A stretch of DNA of 22,378 nt from Coptodactyla brooksi (GCA_033557675.1 JAWQRM010000472.1:1-22378); one strand, 5' to 3'; shown: positions 1 to 9,854, numbered from the stretch's first letter. Made by a program: numbers and translations. The notes: generated by a model not told the origin, from the sequence alone.

Positions 1-30
1 ACATCGAAAACGTAAAATACTGCGGACTGA

Positions 31-1086
31 CACCGACAGATGGCAGTAAGCACATGTCTCAAGCTACTGTTGCAAGTGACAGCGTGTTACATTGTTTAGT
101 TAATTTGTTATTCACGTTTGTGTTAAGGTGCAGTCGTGTCGCGCTGCGATTTTTACGATGGATAGAAAAAATCAACATCGTATGTGTGTGAAATATTGTT
201 CTACTTACAAAAGACTGCAGTTGAAACATTAAATAGTTTCAACTGTTAAATTAACATTTCAACGGTCAAATCAAGGTTTCTAATGTCAAATTGACATTTC
301 AACTATCAAGTTGACATTTCAACTGTCAAGGTGACGTTTCAGCTGTCAAATTGACGTTGCAACTGTTAAACTGACGCTTCAACCGTCCAACTGACGTTTC
401 AACCGTCAATTTGAAATGTTGACGATTGAAATGTCAAATTGACATTTCAAGTTTGGTAGTTGAAACGCCGATTTGACGGCTGAAACGTCAATTTGACAGT
501 TGAAATGAAAATTTGACAGTAGAAACGTCAATTTGATAGCTGAAATGTCAATTTAAAAATTGAAATGTCAACTTGATAGTGGAAACGTCAGTTTGACAGT
601 TGAATCGGCAATTTGATAGTTGAAACGTGAATTTGGCAGTTGAAACGTCAACTTGACAATTTAAACGCTAATTTGACAGCTGAAACGGCAATTTGACAGT
701 TGAAATTTCAATTTGACAGTTGAAATGTCAAGTTGACAGCTGAAACGTCAACTTGACAGTTGAAACGTCAATTTGACAGCTGAAATGTCAATATGACATT
801 TGAAACATTTCAAATTGACAACATGTCGATTTGATAGTTGAAACGAAAGTTTAACAGTAGAAACGTTAATCTGGCAGCTGAATCGTTAGTTTGACAGTTG
901 ACATATCAATTTAACAGTTGAAACTGATAAATGTTTTAGTTGCATGCTTTTGTAAGTTAAAACAAAATTTCACACGCACATTTGCACCTTAACACAAATG
1001 TGAATAACAAGTCAACTAAATAATGTAACACACTGTAACTTAGAACACAGTATCGTGAGACATGTGCCTACTGTTATCTATTGGTG
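31..1086. mobile_element. Foldback-type palindromic element with inverted termini
   Basis: The outer about 190 bp at the left (31-220) and about 145 bp at the right (941-1086) are imperfect inverted copies. For example, GCACATGTCTC at 50-60 is matched by GAGACATGTGC at 1058-1068, and TTGTTATTCACGTTTGTG by its complement near 989-1008. The inside (about 221-925) is a tandem array that is itself inverted, so nearly the whole element can fold on itself. This is the architecture of foldback DNA transposons: long inverted repeats built of short tandem repeats and no transposase. No clear target-site duplication was found. No transposase frame lies inside, so it would be non-autonomous. The superfamily is not identified. 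Confidence 0.8.
221..925. repeat. About 34 degenerate 20-bp tandem repeats with polarity switch
   Basis: The unit is close to TTTGACAGTTGAAACGTCAA. From about 225 to 410 it runs in the reverse-complement sense (AACTGTCAAATTGACGTTTC); from about 455 to 925 it runs forward. The switch is in 410-455. The left arm has about 9 units and the right about 24, so the palindrome is lopsided. Each unit carries small dyads (TTGAC...GTCAA), so single strands can form many alternative hairpins. Confidence 0.85.
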
Positions 1087-2458
1087 AATTATTTGATCGC
1101 ATCTCGTACTATGATTTAACACGTATCACACAGATAAAATACTACACCCAATTGATACTCATATAGCACATAAGGTGCTATGTACCAAATATCGTTTCAT
1201 TGAGGAACGCTAGAACAACATATCTATGTACTACATTTTCTAACCGTCATGTTTATCCATTAGTATACAGTTAGCTTAAAGTTTCCCCGGTGTATTTCCT
1301 CTTACCTTCAGTTACCTTAATAATTTTGTTTCTTGTATGATGTTATACACATGATGTATTACATTACTGTATCAGTTTTCGGGAAACCTTCATATATAAT
1401 TACTCCAAAATACCCTTGATCGTTTTATTTTCACCATCAAACCAAAATAATTGGGTGCCCTAGTGTCTCATCATCTTTGCACTACTTTTTTAACATGAAA
1501 TCCAAATATGCCATTCTGATTTGTACTTTTGTATTCCCTTCGTCGGAATATTAAAAGGAATTCTGAATTAATTGTTGTCCGAAAATATGATACATATTTA
1601 TATATGTACTATATATATGTATATTTATATATATGTAAATATGGTATATGTATCTCCAATTTAAATTAAGTAAAACGGTCTAATTTATTTATAAAGCTTA
1701 CAACTCAATTAATAACGCGAACAACTTAAATTAAATTTTAATTGATTACGGATTTGGCTTTCTCTAAAACTTGAACTTGTGAATAGGTTAAAGTAGTTTG
1801 CAACCGTCTTTCACGATGAAACTTTGGGTTATTAATATAAAGAGTCTTACAAGAGTTTTCTATCTCTTTCTGACAACATGGCAGATCTTAAACATTTATA
1901 GATGTTAGGAAAATATTATTAATTCATCAACTGCTTATCCAATACATTAAAATCTGAACTACTTGGCGGGTGTGGCTTAAACTGAATGAACTAATCATCT
2001 CTACATCCTTCTATTACAATATTGTCATCACTGGCGCAAGAATGCGGTTTTGCATTATCTTGTTGCATATGGACTTTACCGCTGATATTACATTTTCAAG
2101 GCTAACTTTCTTACATATTCCTATGGTTACTGAAACTAACAAACACTTTAATCACAACAATTTTGTTTTGAATGTCGACACATGTTTCGGTTTATCTAAT
2201 AAGTCTCCTACAGATCATTCTCCTTAGCAACTGCGAGACCACAGATTTCCGTTTCCTCAAATAATAATATTCCTATAGTAACAAAATCAACAATTTTTAT
2301 TATAGATGTATTATTATCGTTATGGAAATTGCTGTCACAAACATCACTTTTTTTAGGGAGTGTTGTATGAGATTCGTTTTCATTCAGCATTATATAACAT
2401 GAAATGTTTGTCATCAATGTGAACTTAATTATGGAAATCTTGAAAATATTCATGTCAT
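1087..2458. other. AT-rich stretch with no recognised gene
   Basis: No frame here has a recognisable domain. The open frames of 81-85 codons on either strand near 1970-2453 have no motif, no supporting neighbour and ordinary AT-rich composition, and are treated as chance. The only structured item is the TA-rich microsatellite listed separately. Confidence 0.5.
1589..1653. repeat. TA/TATG-rich simple repeat
   Basis: An alternating TATATATG/TATTTATA tract of about 65 bp, interrupted but clearly low complexity. Confidence 0.7.
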
Positions 2459-3480
2459 CTCACTTTTCACACACAAAATATTAGTTTAACTGATTTATTT
2501 TGATATAAAAGGTCAAGGAAAAAGTTCATGCTGAAAATTCAAACACATTTTTCTTAAATTTTAAATGAACTTTATTAAAACCAAATATGTGCCGTTTTGA
2601 TTGATAAACTTTTGCCATTTTTCTGATAAAACCATTGTCATCATTGTAATTTTCATAGGCCTCTTTTAAAGCCAGCTTTACACCATTGAGAGAGTTCTGC
2701 AGAGAACGAAACAACAGGTAATCAGACGGGGGAAGGTCCGAACTATAGATTGGATGCATCAAAACATGCATCACGAGCTCTCTCAATTTTTTCTGAGATT
2801 CTCAATCTTTCCCAACCCAACCCGACTCAAAGATGAATGTGGTCTGGCACTGTCGTGATGAAAGACAACACTTTTCCTTTTTTTATTCATTCTAGCCTCT
2901 CTATCTCAATTGCGCTCTTTAATACCCTTAACTGTTGATAGTCGACAGTGGAATCAATCTGCTGGCCGGGTTAGAGCAGCTTATGTTGCACGATTCCCTT
3001 TCAATCCCACCAAACACAGAGAATTACCTTACATTACCTCAATCAGGGTTACGCCACTGTTTGTATAGCTTCATCCTACTTTAACCACGAGCTCTTTCGC
3101 ACAATATTGCCGTATGTGGTCCATTAAATTTTTCACTGTTAACTCACGTGGTACCCAAATGACAAGCCTCTTTTGTGTGGAGCCGTAGATAAATGGTTCG
3201 AAACTGTTCTTTTATCGATACTTAGTTCAACAGTGATGTCATAAGATGAAAGAATTTCATCGACATTTTCAACAATTGGTCAACCAGAGAGCTTCAACCT
3301 TTATTGATCAACCATAGAGTACCTTCACCACAAACACCACACATTTTCTCACAAGCCTGCGAAGCGTAGTCGCCTTGGTCGAAGTGATGCTGTATGTTCT
3401 TTCATGAACCACAAAATATTTAATATGTAATTTGTTTGACGTATGGTCACACACTCGCGCTATCTGTTGTGTGAAGTGCA
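2459..3480 (-). mobile_element. Decayed mariner (irritans/mellifera-type) transposon
   Basis: Read on the minus strand, the region carries the expected order of mariner transposase blocks from about 3390 down to 2540, with frameshifts and stops. The 3' flank has the familiar block around AACTTTATTAAAACCA at 2569-2584. Possible degenerate inverted ends are CACTTTTCACACACAAA (2461-2477) and, on the other strand, CACTTCACACAACAG (about 3463-3478); this pairing is tentative. The element cannot encode a working transposase. Confidence 0.8.
2526..3400 (-). pseudogene. Mariner transposase pseudogene (DD34D family)
   Basis: A cut-and-paste DNA transposase of the Tc1/mariner superfamily, broken into pieces. 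Going down the minus strand: a helix-turn-helix-like block ending SIDKRTVSNHL (about 3190-3230), then WVPRELTVKNLMDHIRQYC (about 3110-3165), the linker GIVQHKLL followed by a stop (about 2975-3000), VVFHHDSARPH with the second catalytic Asp (about 2835-2870), and HPIYSSDLPPSDYLLFRSLQ with the third Asp in PSDY (about 2690-2755). The C-terminal 86 residues (2526-2786) are one open frame, but its last part is frame-shifted away from the usual NQNGTYL ending, which is visible in the next frame near 2590. There are several stops and at least three frame changes. The family is clear; the subfamily is by resemblance only. Confidence 0.85.
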
Positions 3481-3639
3481 AAGATGTACAAATAAAATTA
3501 TTTTTTTACAGTCTTGTACTTGTCGCTCGGTAATCCTGAATATGTATTATATAAATTCTCTCTTGACACACTTTAAATCATCAAATCGCTTTACAATAAG
3601 AATTAATGCATTTATTCTTTACAGGTGAGCGTCTCGTGT

Positions 3640-3990
3640 TGGCGTCCTGGCAGCCTGTCAAAGGACATACGCAAGTATTGACATAGCACAGCACCGCATA
3701 TACGTTCCATCACCCCGAGGAATGATAAAGTGCCCATAAAACCGTGTCCGTAAAATGCGAAAAGCTGGGAAGCAATTAAGCGATAGAATTTTTAATTACT
3801 CGATATCATTAATTCCGGTAATAACGGCGTCGCCATAAATTTATATCCGCTGGCTTGAAAGACCTGCGGAACTATTAATTTCGAAATCGTAAAACTGGAA
3901 TAACAAATGAGGGCAATTTGAATGTTCCTGGGGAGGCCACCGGGGCCAATAAAACCGAATACCGACCTTCTAAATGATTTCACCGGAAGA
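3640..3990. other. GC-elevated non-coding island (candidate conserved element)
   Basis: This stretch looks clearly richer in G+C than the DNA around it and is free of recognisable repeats. It holds several homeodomain-like ATTA/TAAT cores (for example TTTAATTACTCGAT near 3790-3804). A 63-codon minus-strand frame (3792-3983) has no domain and looks like chance. Function is inferred from composition only. Confidence 0.3.
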
Positions 3991-4319
3991 AGTATGTTCG
4001 GATCCGGACTTTTTTTAAAAAGGGTACACCAATTTAAGCCATATTGCCGACCCTTACTGCGTTACAGATCCTATCCTATCTGCTGACTCGTCCATAAATC
4101 CGCATTTTCTCATTCCAACCCCACAAGTTTTACGGCGACCTTGAATCGTCGTACGAGATTATTTGAAATTATGATGTTGCCTGAATGCGGAATATCGAAT
4201 TTTATTTCAATCAGAATAAATATAGTTTAATGCTACGTATTATGAGATTTTCTTTTTCTTTTTAATATAACTCCTAAACAAAATTTAAATCAAGCTCATG
4301 CCGTTTGAGTTAAATTAAC
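3991..4319. other. No recognised feature
   Basis: Unique-looking sequence between the island and the piggyBac remnant. I see no gene, repeat or RNA. The left limit of the piggyBac fragment falls somewhere in its last part. Confidence 0.4.
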
Positions 4320-4379
4320 AGTCTTTATGGTAAGAGTTTGCAATCTGTACTTTCCGCAACACTTACCCTGGCTGTTCTT

Positions 4380-4932
4380 ACTTTTACATGTTACACCGTG
4401 CTCTGGGGTCTACCGGTTCCTGTATCCCACAAACTTTTTGTTGATTCGCCGTGTGACTTATAAACTCCTGCCAACAACAATAATCCTACATAATCTTTCT
4501 TTTATAGCAATATTATCCAGATCTTCTCAGTCGCATCCGTGCACTCTCCGACCTTCAATATTGCTTATTTTCAACACAATATTTTCAAGTGTAGGGTTCA
4601 CGATAACTTGAAAAGTAGATAGAATATCCTTCACTCTGGATATGGCACATCTAGTTGGGCCAGGAGTAACTTTTATTATATTTTGACTAGATGTTCGTCC
4701 ACTTTGGAGGAAAAGTTATAATATCCAAGATATAACTTTGTCTTTTACCTGTGCTAACTGCTCAGGAACCACAGTATTTGTTTACAGTACAGCATTATCT
4801 GAAGAATTATGGTCTGCTTCGGATTTCTCATAGCCGGTATCATCGCTGGTATGATTTTCAACCTTAGAAGTATCTTCATCGTCGGATGCATCTGCTATTT
4901 CTTCATCAGATAGAAATTGTCCCGCCATCATT
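4380..4932 (-). pseudogene. piggyBac transposase, N-terminal fragment, broken
   Basis: This would be a DDD transposase that excises precisely at TTAA sites. The frame opens at 4932 with two Met codons and an acidic stretch rich in Asp, Glu and Ser (about 49 codons, starting MAGQFLSDEEIADASDDED), typical of piggyBac N termini, then meets a stop near 4785. Further blocks occur in shifting frames: KVTPGPTRCAISRVKDIL (about 4620-4675), NIEGRRV (about 4540-4560), and LAGVYKSHGESTKSLWD followed by TGTGRP (about 4405-4475). These match the conserved region before the catalytic domain. The catalytic Asp residues would lie beyond the truncation. There are multiple frameshifts and stops, so it is not functional. 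The plus-strand 94-codon frame over the same DNA (4327-4611) is a shadow. Confidence 0.8.
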
Positions 4933-5165
4933 TATGATGAAGCTTATTCAATACTGTATATAAAGGAATTGAAGTGCGTTGTCCCTATTTATGCGATATA
5001 TTAGTATGCACACACAGACATGCCTAGACATGCACAGACTTGCATATTCAACCAGCATGAATGCATAATCTTGTTGGTTGCTATATAATTATAATACCCT
5101 TATAGTATTCATATAAATAAGGTTAAAGATAAAATTACATAAAATCAAATAAATCTAAGTAATTT

Positions 5166-5180
5166 GGGTCATAATGACCC
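5166..5180. repeat. Perfect 15-bp palindrome in piggyBac subterminal DNA
   Basis: GGGTCATAATGACCC is a perfect dyad, repeated in decayed form at 5304-5318 next to the terminal repeat. Paired internal and terminal copies suggest a transposase-binding motif. Confidence 0.65.
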
Positions 5181-5580
5181 GAGGATTATACACGTAACAA
5201 TCTTGTTTAAAAATTTAATAATCATTTCTTATAAAAACTATTTGGCAATGTTATAAACAAATAATGAAAGTTGACACAGTTATAGAACCTGAAAATTCGT
5301 TTAGGGTCATATTAACCTGGGGAGCACAGCAGGGTTGACAGATTGGTCAAAGCATTAGGGTACTTCTAAAGTCTTGCACTACATCAGAACTTAAATTAGA
5401 ACAACATTGATGAATCACTTCATTGATGGATGGTAGTGGAACGCCTCGTTCGTGACATTTAAGGGTACATCAGCAATTATATGGCTGACCTTATTTTGGA
5501 ACCTCTCTAGGAACGAATTAATGACTCTCCCTTAAAGTTAGGTACCTACTGCAGGTCCAGACGAACTTGACTAACTTGAT

Positions 5581-6377
5581 ACAGTGAGGACTCCACTTAT
5601 GGCATAAAATTATTTATGGCGATATTTTAGAAAATTGTGGAAAATGCTCGGACAGGTCGATTGTTATTCTAAAATTTACGTCTTTGGAATTAAAATTTCA
5701 ATATACAGAGCGATCCATGTATTAGCGGTAATAGATAGGTCATTTTTTTAAAACAGAACACCCTGTATATTTTTGTATTTTTAGATTCTACTTGATCATC
5801 TGATTTCAACAACCTACAACACTTAGGGTTTAAGAGATAAAGGTAATGGTTTTAAAGAAATTTAATGAAAATACAAAAGTATAGGGAAAGTTTTGAAACA
5901 AAAAATATTTTTCTAAGGCGCTACTCGTTTTTTGCTTTCGCGTATTAAATTTTCAAAATGTTCTCCGTTGGTATCTTGACAAAAACCTAAAATTTTTATC
6001 ACATTCGATTTTCTATAGTATTTTTTCCAATTAAACAAAAATATCATACATAACCGAAATAATAAATAGGAATACAGGAAAGTTGAGGGTTTGGAACTTT
6101 TGGCTTTGTAACAAAGTAGAACGAAGTCACCACTACGCCAAAATTTGCAGAGAGGATGCTTGAATCTCTTGAAACAATTACCTTTATCACTTAACCCTTA
6201 AGTGTCCTTAAGAATCCAAAAATATAAAAATATACAAGGTGTTCCATTTAAAGGAAATGACCTATCTATTACTGCTAATACATGGATTGCTTTGTAAGTT
6301 GAAATTTTAATTCAAAAGACTAATTTTCTAAAATATCACCAAAAATCATTTTGTTCCATAAGCGATATCCTCACTGT
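5581..6377. repeat. Large imperfect inverted repeat enclosing about 300 bp
   Basis: The left arm (5581 to about 5860) and right arm (about 6140-6377) are inverted copies. Matching blocks include ACAGTGAGGA, CTTATGG, GATATTTTAGAAAATT, ATCCATGTATTAGCGGTAAT with one change, ATAGATAGGTCATTT and CACCCTGTATATTTTT with one change. The left arm has about 40 extra bp (about 5637-5676) and another insertion near 5790-5815. The motif ACACCCTGTATA is shared with the repeats at 21661-22000. The right arm begins inside the LINE-like frame of the next entry, so at least part of both arms may derive from the 3' end of that retroelement. No family name is assigned. Confidence 0.75.
6091..6144 (-). repeat. Penelope-like terminal-repeat fragment, inverted
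   Basis: The reverse complement carries TTTTGGCGTAGTGGTGACTT, ACTTTGTTACAAAG and CCAAAAGTTCCAA, the same family as 8836-8889 and 15367-15426. It lies between the arms of the 5581-6377 inverted repeat. Confidence 0.55.
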
Positions 6378-6660
6378 AAAACAACATCTTATTTTGCAAG
6401 GATAGTTCTGATCTATAATAAATGATCCAATACATATGTTGTAGCTTGAGAAATGTGGCTCCGCTTTGCAGAATGAATGTCGCATCTTTAGATTTAAATT
6501 CATTGGTCTTAACTCTCCATTTCTTGAGACATGATTGAATATTGTTAATGTCAGACTGCAACTAGTGCTATTCGATACAGGTATAGAATCTACATTTATG
6601 TGTTATTGTCTATAGATCTCAATGTAGGTAGGACATGAGCTTGATCCCATGACATTTCTC
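6346..6660 (-). pseudogene. Jockey-like LINE reverse transcriptase fragment
   Basis: A 71-codon minus-strand frame (6346-6561) resembles the thumb and C-terminal part of Jockey-clade reverse transcriptases. INNIQSCLKKWRVKTNEFKS matches the block after the YADD motif, and MYWIIYYRSELSLQNKMLFY matches the later MYWL..R.S.LS..NK.LLY block. The residues that normally separate these two blocks are largely missing, so there is an internal deletion. Just upstream (about 6575-6650), a broken frame reads like the G(S/V)LGP..Y..Y..DIPVSNS region, but the catalytic YADD stretch is absent. It is a dead fragment. Jockey clade is a judgement from motif resemblance. Confidence 0.7.
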
Positions 6661-6999
6661 AGGGATACTTAGAATTAGTGGGATGTAATTCTGTTGAACC
6701 CCATTGAACAGGAAATGATTTAAGAAAGAAGAAGTGATGGTATGGTAGACATATTTTCAATTTATCCAATCATTGTTTATTAATTATCTTCTTAAACCTT
6801 TTGATAGAGATTCTTTTCGAATACTTTGGAGAGTGATAGGTAATAAGTTTATGTGCGTATAGCTTCTTCTAGTTTGTTCCCTTGTTTAGGTATCATAATA
6901 ACTTGTTATTTGCAGATACATAGAATATATACATAATATATTACATTAAATATGCAGACTACAAGTATAACACACTTAGTTTATAATTTTTAGAATTTT
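6661..6999. other. No recognised feature
   Basis: AT-rich DNA. It may contain more decayed LINE sequence upstream of the fragment at 6346-6660, but no motif is clear enough to call. Confidence 0.35.
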
Positions 7000-7019
7000 T
7001 TTTCTGTGATTAGCTCAAA

Positions 7020-7540
7020 GCCCGGAGCGACTACAATGTCGATTCCAGCAGAGACGTTTATTTTAATAAATAGTCTTGATTATTTTGTGTGGAACGTCCA
7101 TATGGAATGGAGCCAGAAATAAATCTTTCATTGGTTTGCTTCTTCAGCAGTGATTTCTGAAGGAGAAACTTCGAAAACTTTTCGCAAATAATTAACAATA
7201 GCTTTAGCTTGTATTCTATTGATCAATTCCCCTTAATCGTTTTTGTAGCTCTTCATAGGGAGTAATTACAAGTTTATGTTAAAGTTTGGTTTTCAGGTCA
7301 TCCTGGATTACTTGTTTCCTTGTGATTGAAAGCATATCTTTCAGTTCTTTTATACCTCGATTTAGTTTGTTTTTGCCCTTCATAGTCTTATCTTCTTACC
7401 ACTCTTTCTCAGCTGCCTCTTATGAGCATTTTTTGCATTATGGTACAGTGACTGCCGAAAGTCTATTGAATTTCTGTTTTTTAGTGATAACTTGCTTCCA
7501 AGTTATCTGATTATCCTGAAATTTTCCAGGTTTGTGAATC
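7020..7540 (-). pseudogene. Possible LINE polyprotein remnant, very decayed
   Basis: Minus-strand frames give short lysine- and glutamine-rich helical runs, such as GIKELKDMLSITRKQVIQDD and RINRIQAKAIVNYLRKVF. These recall the basic linker ahead of the reverse transcriptase in some non-LTR elements. Frames are broken every 30-60 codons and no catalytic motif is visible. A plus-strand 74-codon frame over the same DNA (7286-7510) has no domain. It could equally be unrelated repeat DNA. Confidence 0.25.
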
Positions 7541-7989
7541 ATCGTAATACTGTGAACATATGACATGTGATATCGATTTAGTAGAATCTATGTATTTAAA
7601 CAAAAGTAAACAAAGTAACAAGCTAAAGCCGATGGTAAATTATCTCTGAATCCTGGTTGTCAGAATACGGGTTTACAGTACACCAAATTAAATCAATATG
7701 AACACAGTAATTTAGTTCGGCCCCTGTTTGATGAAACCTTCGTAACCGTTAAAGCGAAAATCGTTTTACGCGTTTACTAGATATGTTAGTTGCATAACGT
7801 GTGCACTAGATTGAGGTGCCCTAAACCGGTAGATGTAGCTTAAATGACGTAACAAAACACGGCTTTACGTAATTTACAAAGCCAAACATGTAGTCCGCCG
7901 TACAGTGGCTTGCAGCAAACATTTAATCTGCATATGCTCTGCAGAGAATTTCAAGCTTACCATCAACACTTTAATGGGTTACAGCTTAC

Positions 7990-8465
7990 AGCATATATGT
8001 GCTAAACATCCTGCAATAGTATATTAGTACGAAAACCGCAAATGTTTTAATCGGCCGGTTAAAAGCTGAGTTATGCGTTACCTGCTGTATTTAAGTTTTG
8101 CAACCTCCTGGATACAAAATGGCGAATATATTGTGGTTAAGAGAGAAGTGCTATTAACTTTCATGGCAGCGGAAGACAGAAATGGAAGGGTAATTTCCAA
8201 ACCTCGCTAGACTTGCCAACTGTGACTTCGTTATGAAATTTTAATGAACTAAAAGGAAGATAACTCATATTAATACGGCTTTTCGGTCCATCCGCGCGGA
8301 CAATGATTCTCCATTCCGCTTTTCATGTCGGGATCGGGATTTTCTAGCAATAACTGGGTCGCACCGGATATTTTTAACTCCACCGCGCGGAATGAGATAT
8401 ACAAGTCGCGCGTATAAGGCCATAAACAACCGTTTTGCATCGAATCCACCTTAAACAGAAACTGT
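7990..8465. other. GC-elevated non-coding island (candidate regulatory DNA)
   Basis: About half G+C by eye at 8281-8460, far above the flanks. CCGCGCGG-type words recur (8291-8298, 8382-8389, and TCGCGCG near 8406-8412), and TAAGGCCATAAAC near 8416-8428 contains a Hox/Caudal-like core. There is no frame with a domain and no repeat similarity elsewhere in the window. The flanking 7541-7989 shows nothing recognisable. Confidence 0.3.
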
Positions 8466-8736
8466 CTTCTTCTAATGCCATCCTGTTTATGTTATATAGT
8501 TCTCGAATGCAACTATAATTATGATTTAGACCTAATATGTAAATTAACTAGTCCTGTGCGCTGCTGCCAACTGGCGAATTTCTGTGAAAGTATATGCAAA
8601 TAAAATAAAGTTAAAGTAATACATAGATAACTGTTATTTAGGTCTCCACAGAGACCTAAAGCCGTTCTGGCCATACTATCGCAAGAAATTGTCCTTGTGC
8701 TTGAATATCAAAAGTCCAGAAGACAAAATTTTCAAA

Positions 8737-8893
8737 TTAAATAACGCCACCACCACACCAAAACCAAGAAGTTTATGTTAAGTTAGCATAATCGCTCCTG
8801 ATGATGCTAAGTTTGTTAGCGAAACTTAAGTTTTTCGGTTTTGGTGTAGTGGTGGCATTACATAACTTTGTTACTAGCGAAAGGTTCCAAAAT
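8737..8893. repeat. Palindrome built from Penelope-like terminal sequence
   Basis: The left arm TAACGCCACCACCACACC (8741-8758) and its continuation to about 8786 are the inverse of 8805-8862 (TTTTGGTGTAGTGGTGGC at 8839-8856, and so on). The hammerhead-like core sits at the turn. The right arm sequence (8836-8889) recurs at 15367-15426 and, inverted, at 6091-6144 and about 20565-20620. The start of the same motif (TTTTGGTGAAGTGGCAAC) follows the ribozyme-like motif downstream of the Penelope endonuclease. This links these pieces to one retroelement family. Confidence 0.6.
8794..8833 (+). ncRNA. Hammerhead-like ribozyme motif, degenerate
   Basis: CTGATGA (8798-8804), then a T, then stem II GCTAAG/TTAGC closing at 8820, GAA (8821-8823), and the self-complementary stem III ACTTAAGT followed by T. 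The core nucleotides are intact. The extra base between the core and stem II, and a poor stem I, argue against full activity. Confidence 0.45.
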
Positions 8894-9042
8894 ACAGAAG
8901 TTCTTGCCGTAAGATTCAATGAGGAAGCAATGAGAAAACATTTGCTGAACGAGTGTAGATTAGCTCTGAATATAAATAAAACTAATGTAGTTGTCTCCAC
9001 GTATTCTTCTCTTCGGTTAGAAGAGATGCATGTATTATATTG

Positions 9043-9316
9043 AGCCTGTGCCGAAAATCGAATAAATTTCAAACGTAAAATCTTTAGGGAAAAAGAAACA
9101 ATCTTAGTCAACCAAATATGCTACATTCTGTTCAATAGTATTCTGCCATCTCTCTACAAGCTTCAGTATTCCTTTTTCATACAAATCCTGATGTTTTTGT
9201 GTAAAGAAGTCATTAAAGTGGTTTTTGTGGACATCTAGGAAAATATAGTCTTCGTTATTCAAATTTGTCTGTAACCTTAGAAAGAACTGAGGAGCCTTCT
9301 TCCCCGTAATAAACAA
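9043..9316 (-). pseudogene. Mariner transposase C-terminal scrap
   Basis: A 70-codon minus-strand frame (9104-9316). Its second half, from FFTQKHQDLYEKGILKL through ERWQNTIEQNVAYLVD to the stop, matches the C terminus of mellifera/irritans-type mariner transposases (FF..K...FY..GI.KL.ERW...I.QNG.YL). The catalytic domain that should lie upstream is absent beyond about 9316. The AT-rich 3' flank to about 9043 resembles mariner 3' ends. It is a second, independent mariner copy in the window. It lies between the terminal-repeat-like piece at 8737-8893 and the Penelope coding region and may have inserted into that element. Confidence 0.7.
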
Positions 9317-9854
9317 CTTAGTTAAAGAATGTTTTATTTGGGTGGTGTGAGCAAAACTAATTGTTATTTGACCTTGTTTATTGAGCTAATATTTTGCTTC
9401 ACATCAGGGCTAAAAAACCACTTGTTACAATATAAATAAAAGTTTATAGAATGAAATATTTTCAAGACATAAAGACGATACTGTCCACCTTGCAAGACTA
9501 ACAAGACATCACCCAGGCATATCCAATCGAGCACCAAACACATACTTCAACTCATGGATTCAAATTTCAAGAAAATTAATGATGAAGATTAATGAAGTTG
9601 GACCACTTTGTGAACCACCCAACACTAGGTTGATAAAATAACTTTTATCTCTTGAACTGTCGCACTACAATTCTGCTTTAAGAACTTGTGTTCCTACTAA
9701 TATCTTTAATGAATTTGATAGTGCCAACTACAGTAAAGAGTTCAAATCAATTAAAAATAAAAATGTGAAAAAGTTCTCAACTTTAGCCCCCTATCAAAAT
9801 AATAATAACAGATTATTCCATAATGTTACATATAACTAAACATTTTCTAAAACA

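Larger units (their letters stand above)
4320..5334 (-). mobile_element. piggyBac-family transposon, 5' half only
   Basis: On the minus strand the right edge starts CCCTGCTGTGCTCCCCAGG (5316-5334), a piggyBac-type terminal repeat beginning CCC. It is followed outside by TTGA at 5335-5338, one base from the TTAA target. Subterminal DNA holds a perfect palindrome GGGTCATAATGACCC (5166-5180) and a degraded version of it at 5304-5318. A transposase N-terminal region follows. The rest of the transposase and the other terminus are missing, so this is a truncated, immobile copy. Confidence 0.8.

Noticed and set aside
221..925. Possible CRISPR array from the regular short repeats
   Set aside because: The repeats are contiguous without unique spacers, degenerate, and inverted at the centre. 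The sequence is eukaryotic.
1970..2453. Overlapping 85- and 81-codon frames on opposite strands
   Set aside because: AT-rich composition, no motif, no neighbouring exon signals.
2805..2826. CCCAACCCAACCC as a telomere-like repeat
   Set aside because: It lies inside the mariner transposase remnant, is only two to three units long, and is explained by that sequence.
3792..3983. 63-codon minus frame in the GC-rich island
   Set aside because: No recognisable domain; the island looks non-coding and the frame length is ordinary for its composition.
4327..4611. 94-codon hydrophobic plus-strand frame
   Set aside because: It is the complement of the piggyBac transposase fragment, whose conserved blocks read on the minus strand.
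5166..5180. Palindrome as a host operator or hormone-response element
   Set aside because: It sits in piggyBac subterminal DNA with a decayed second copy beside the terminal repeat, which explains it better.
8773..9111. 112-codon minus-strand frame
   Set aside because: It runs across a palindromic terminal repeat and mariner 3' sequence; its residues show no family motif. The 80-codon plus frame over it was rejected for the same reason.
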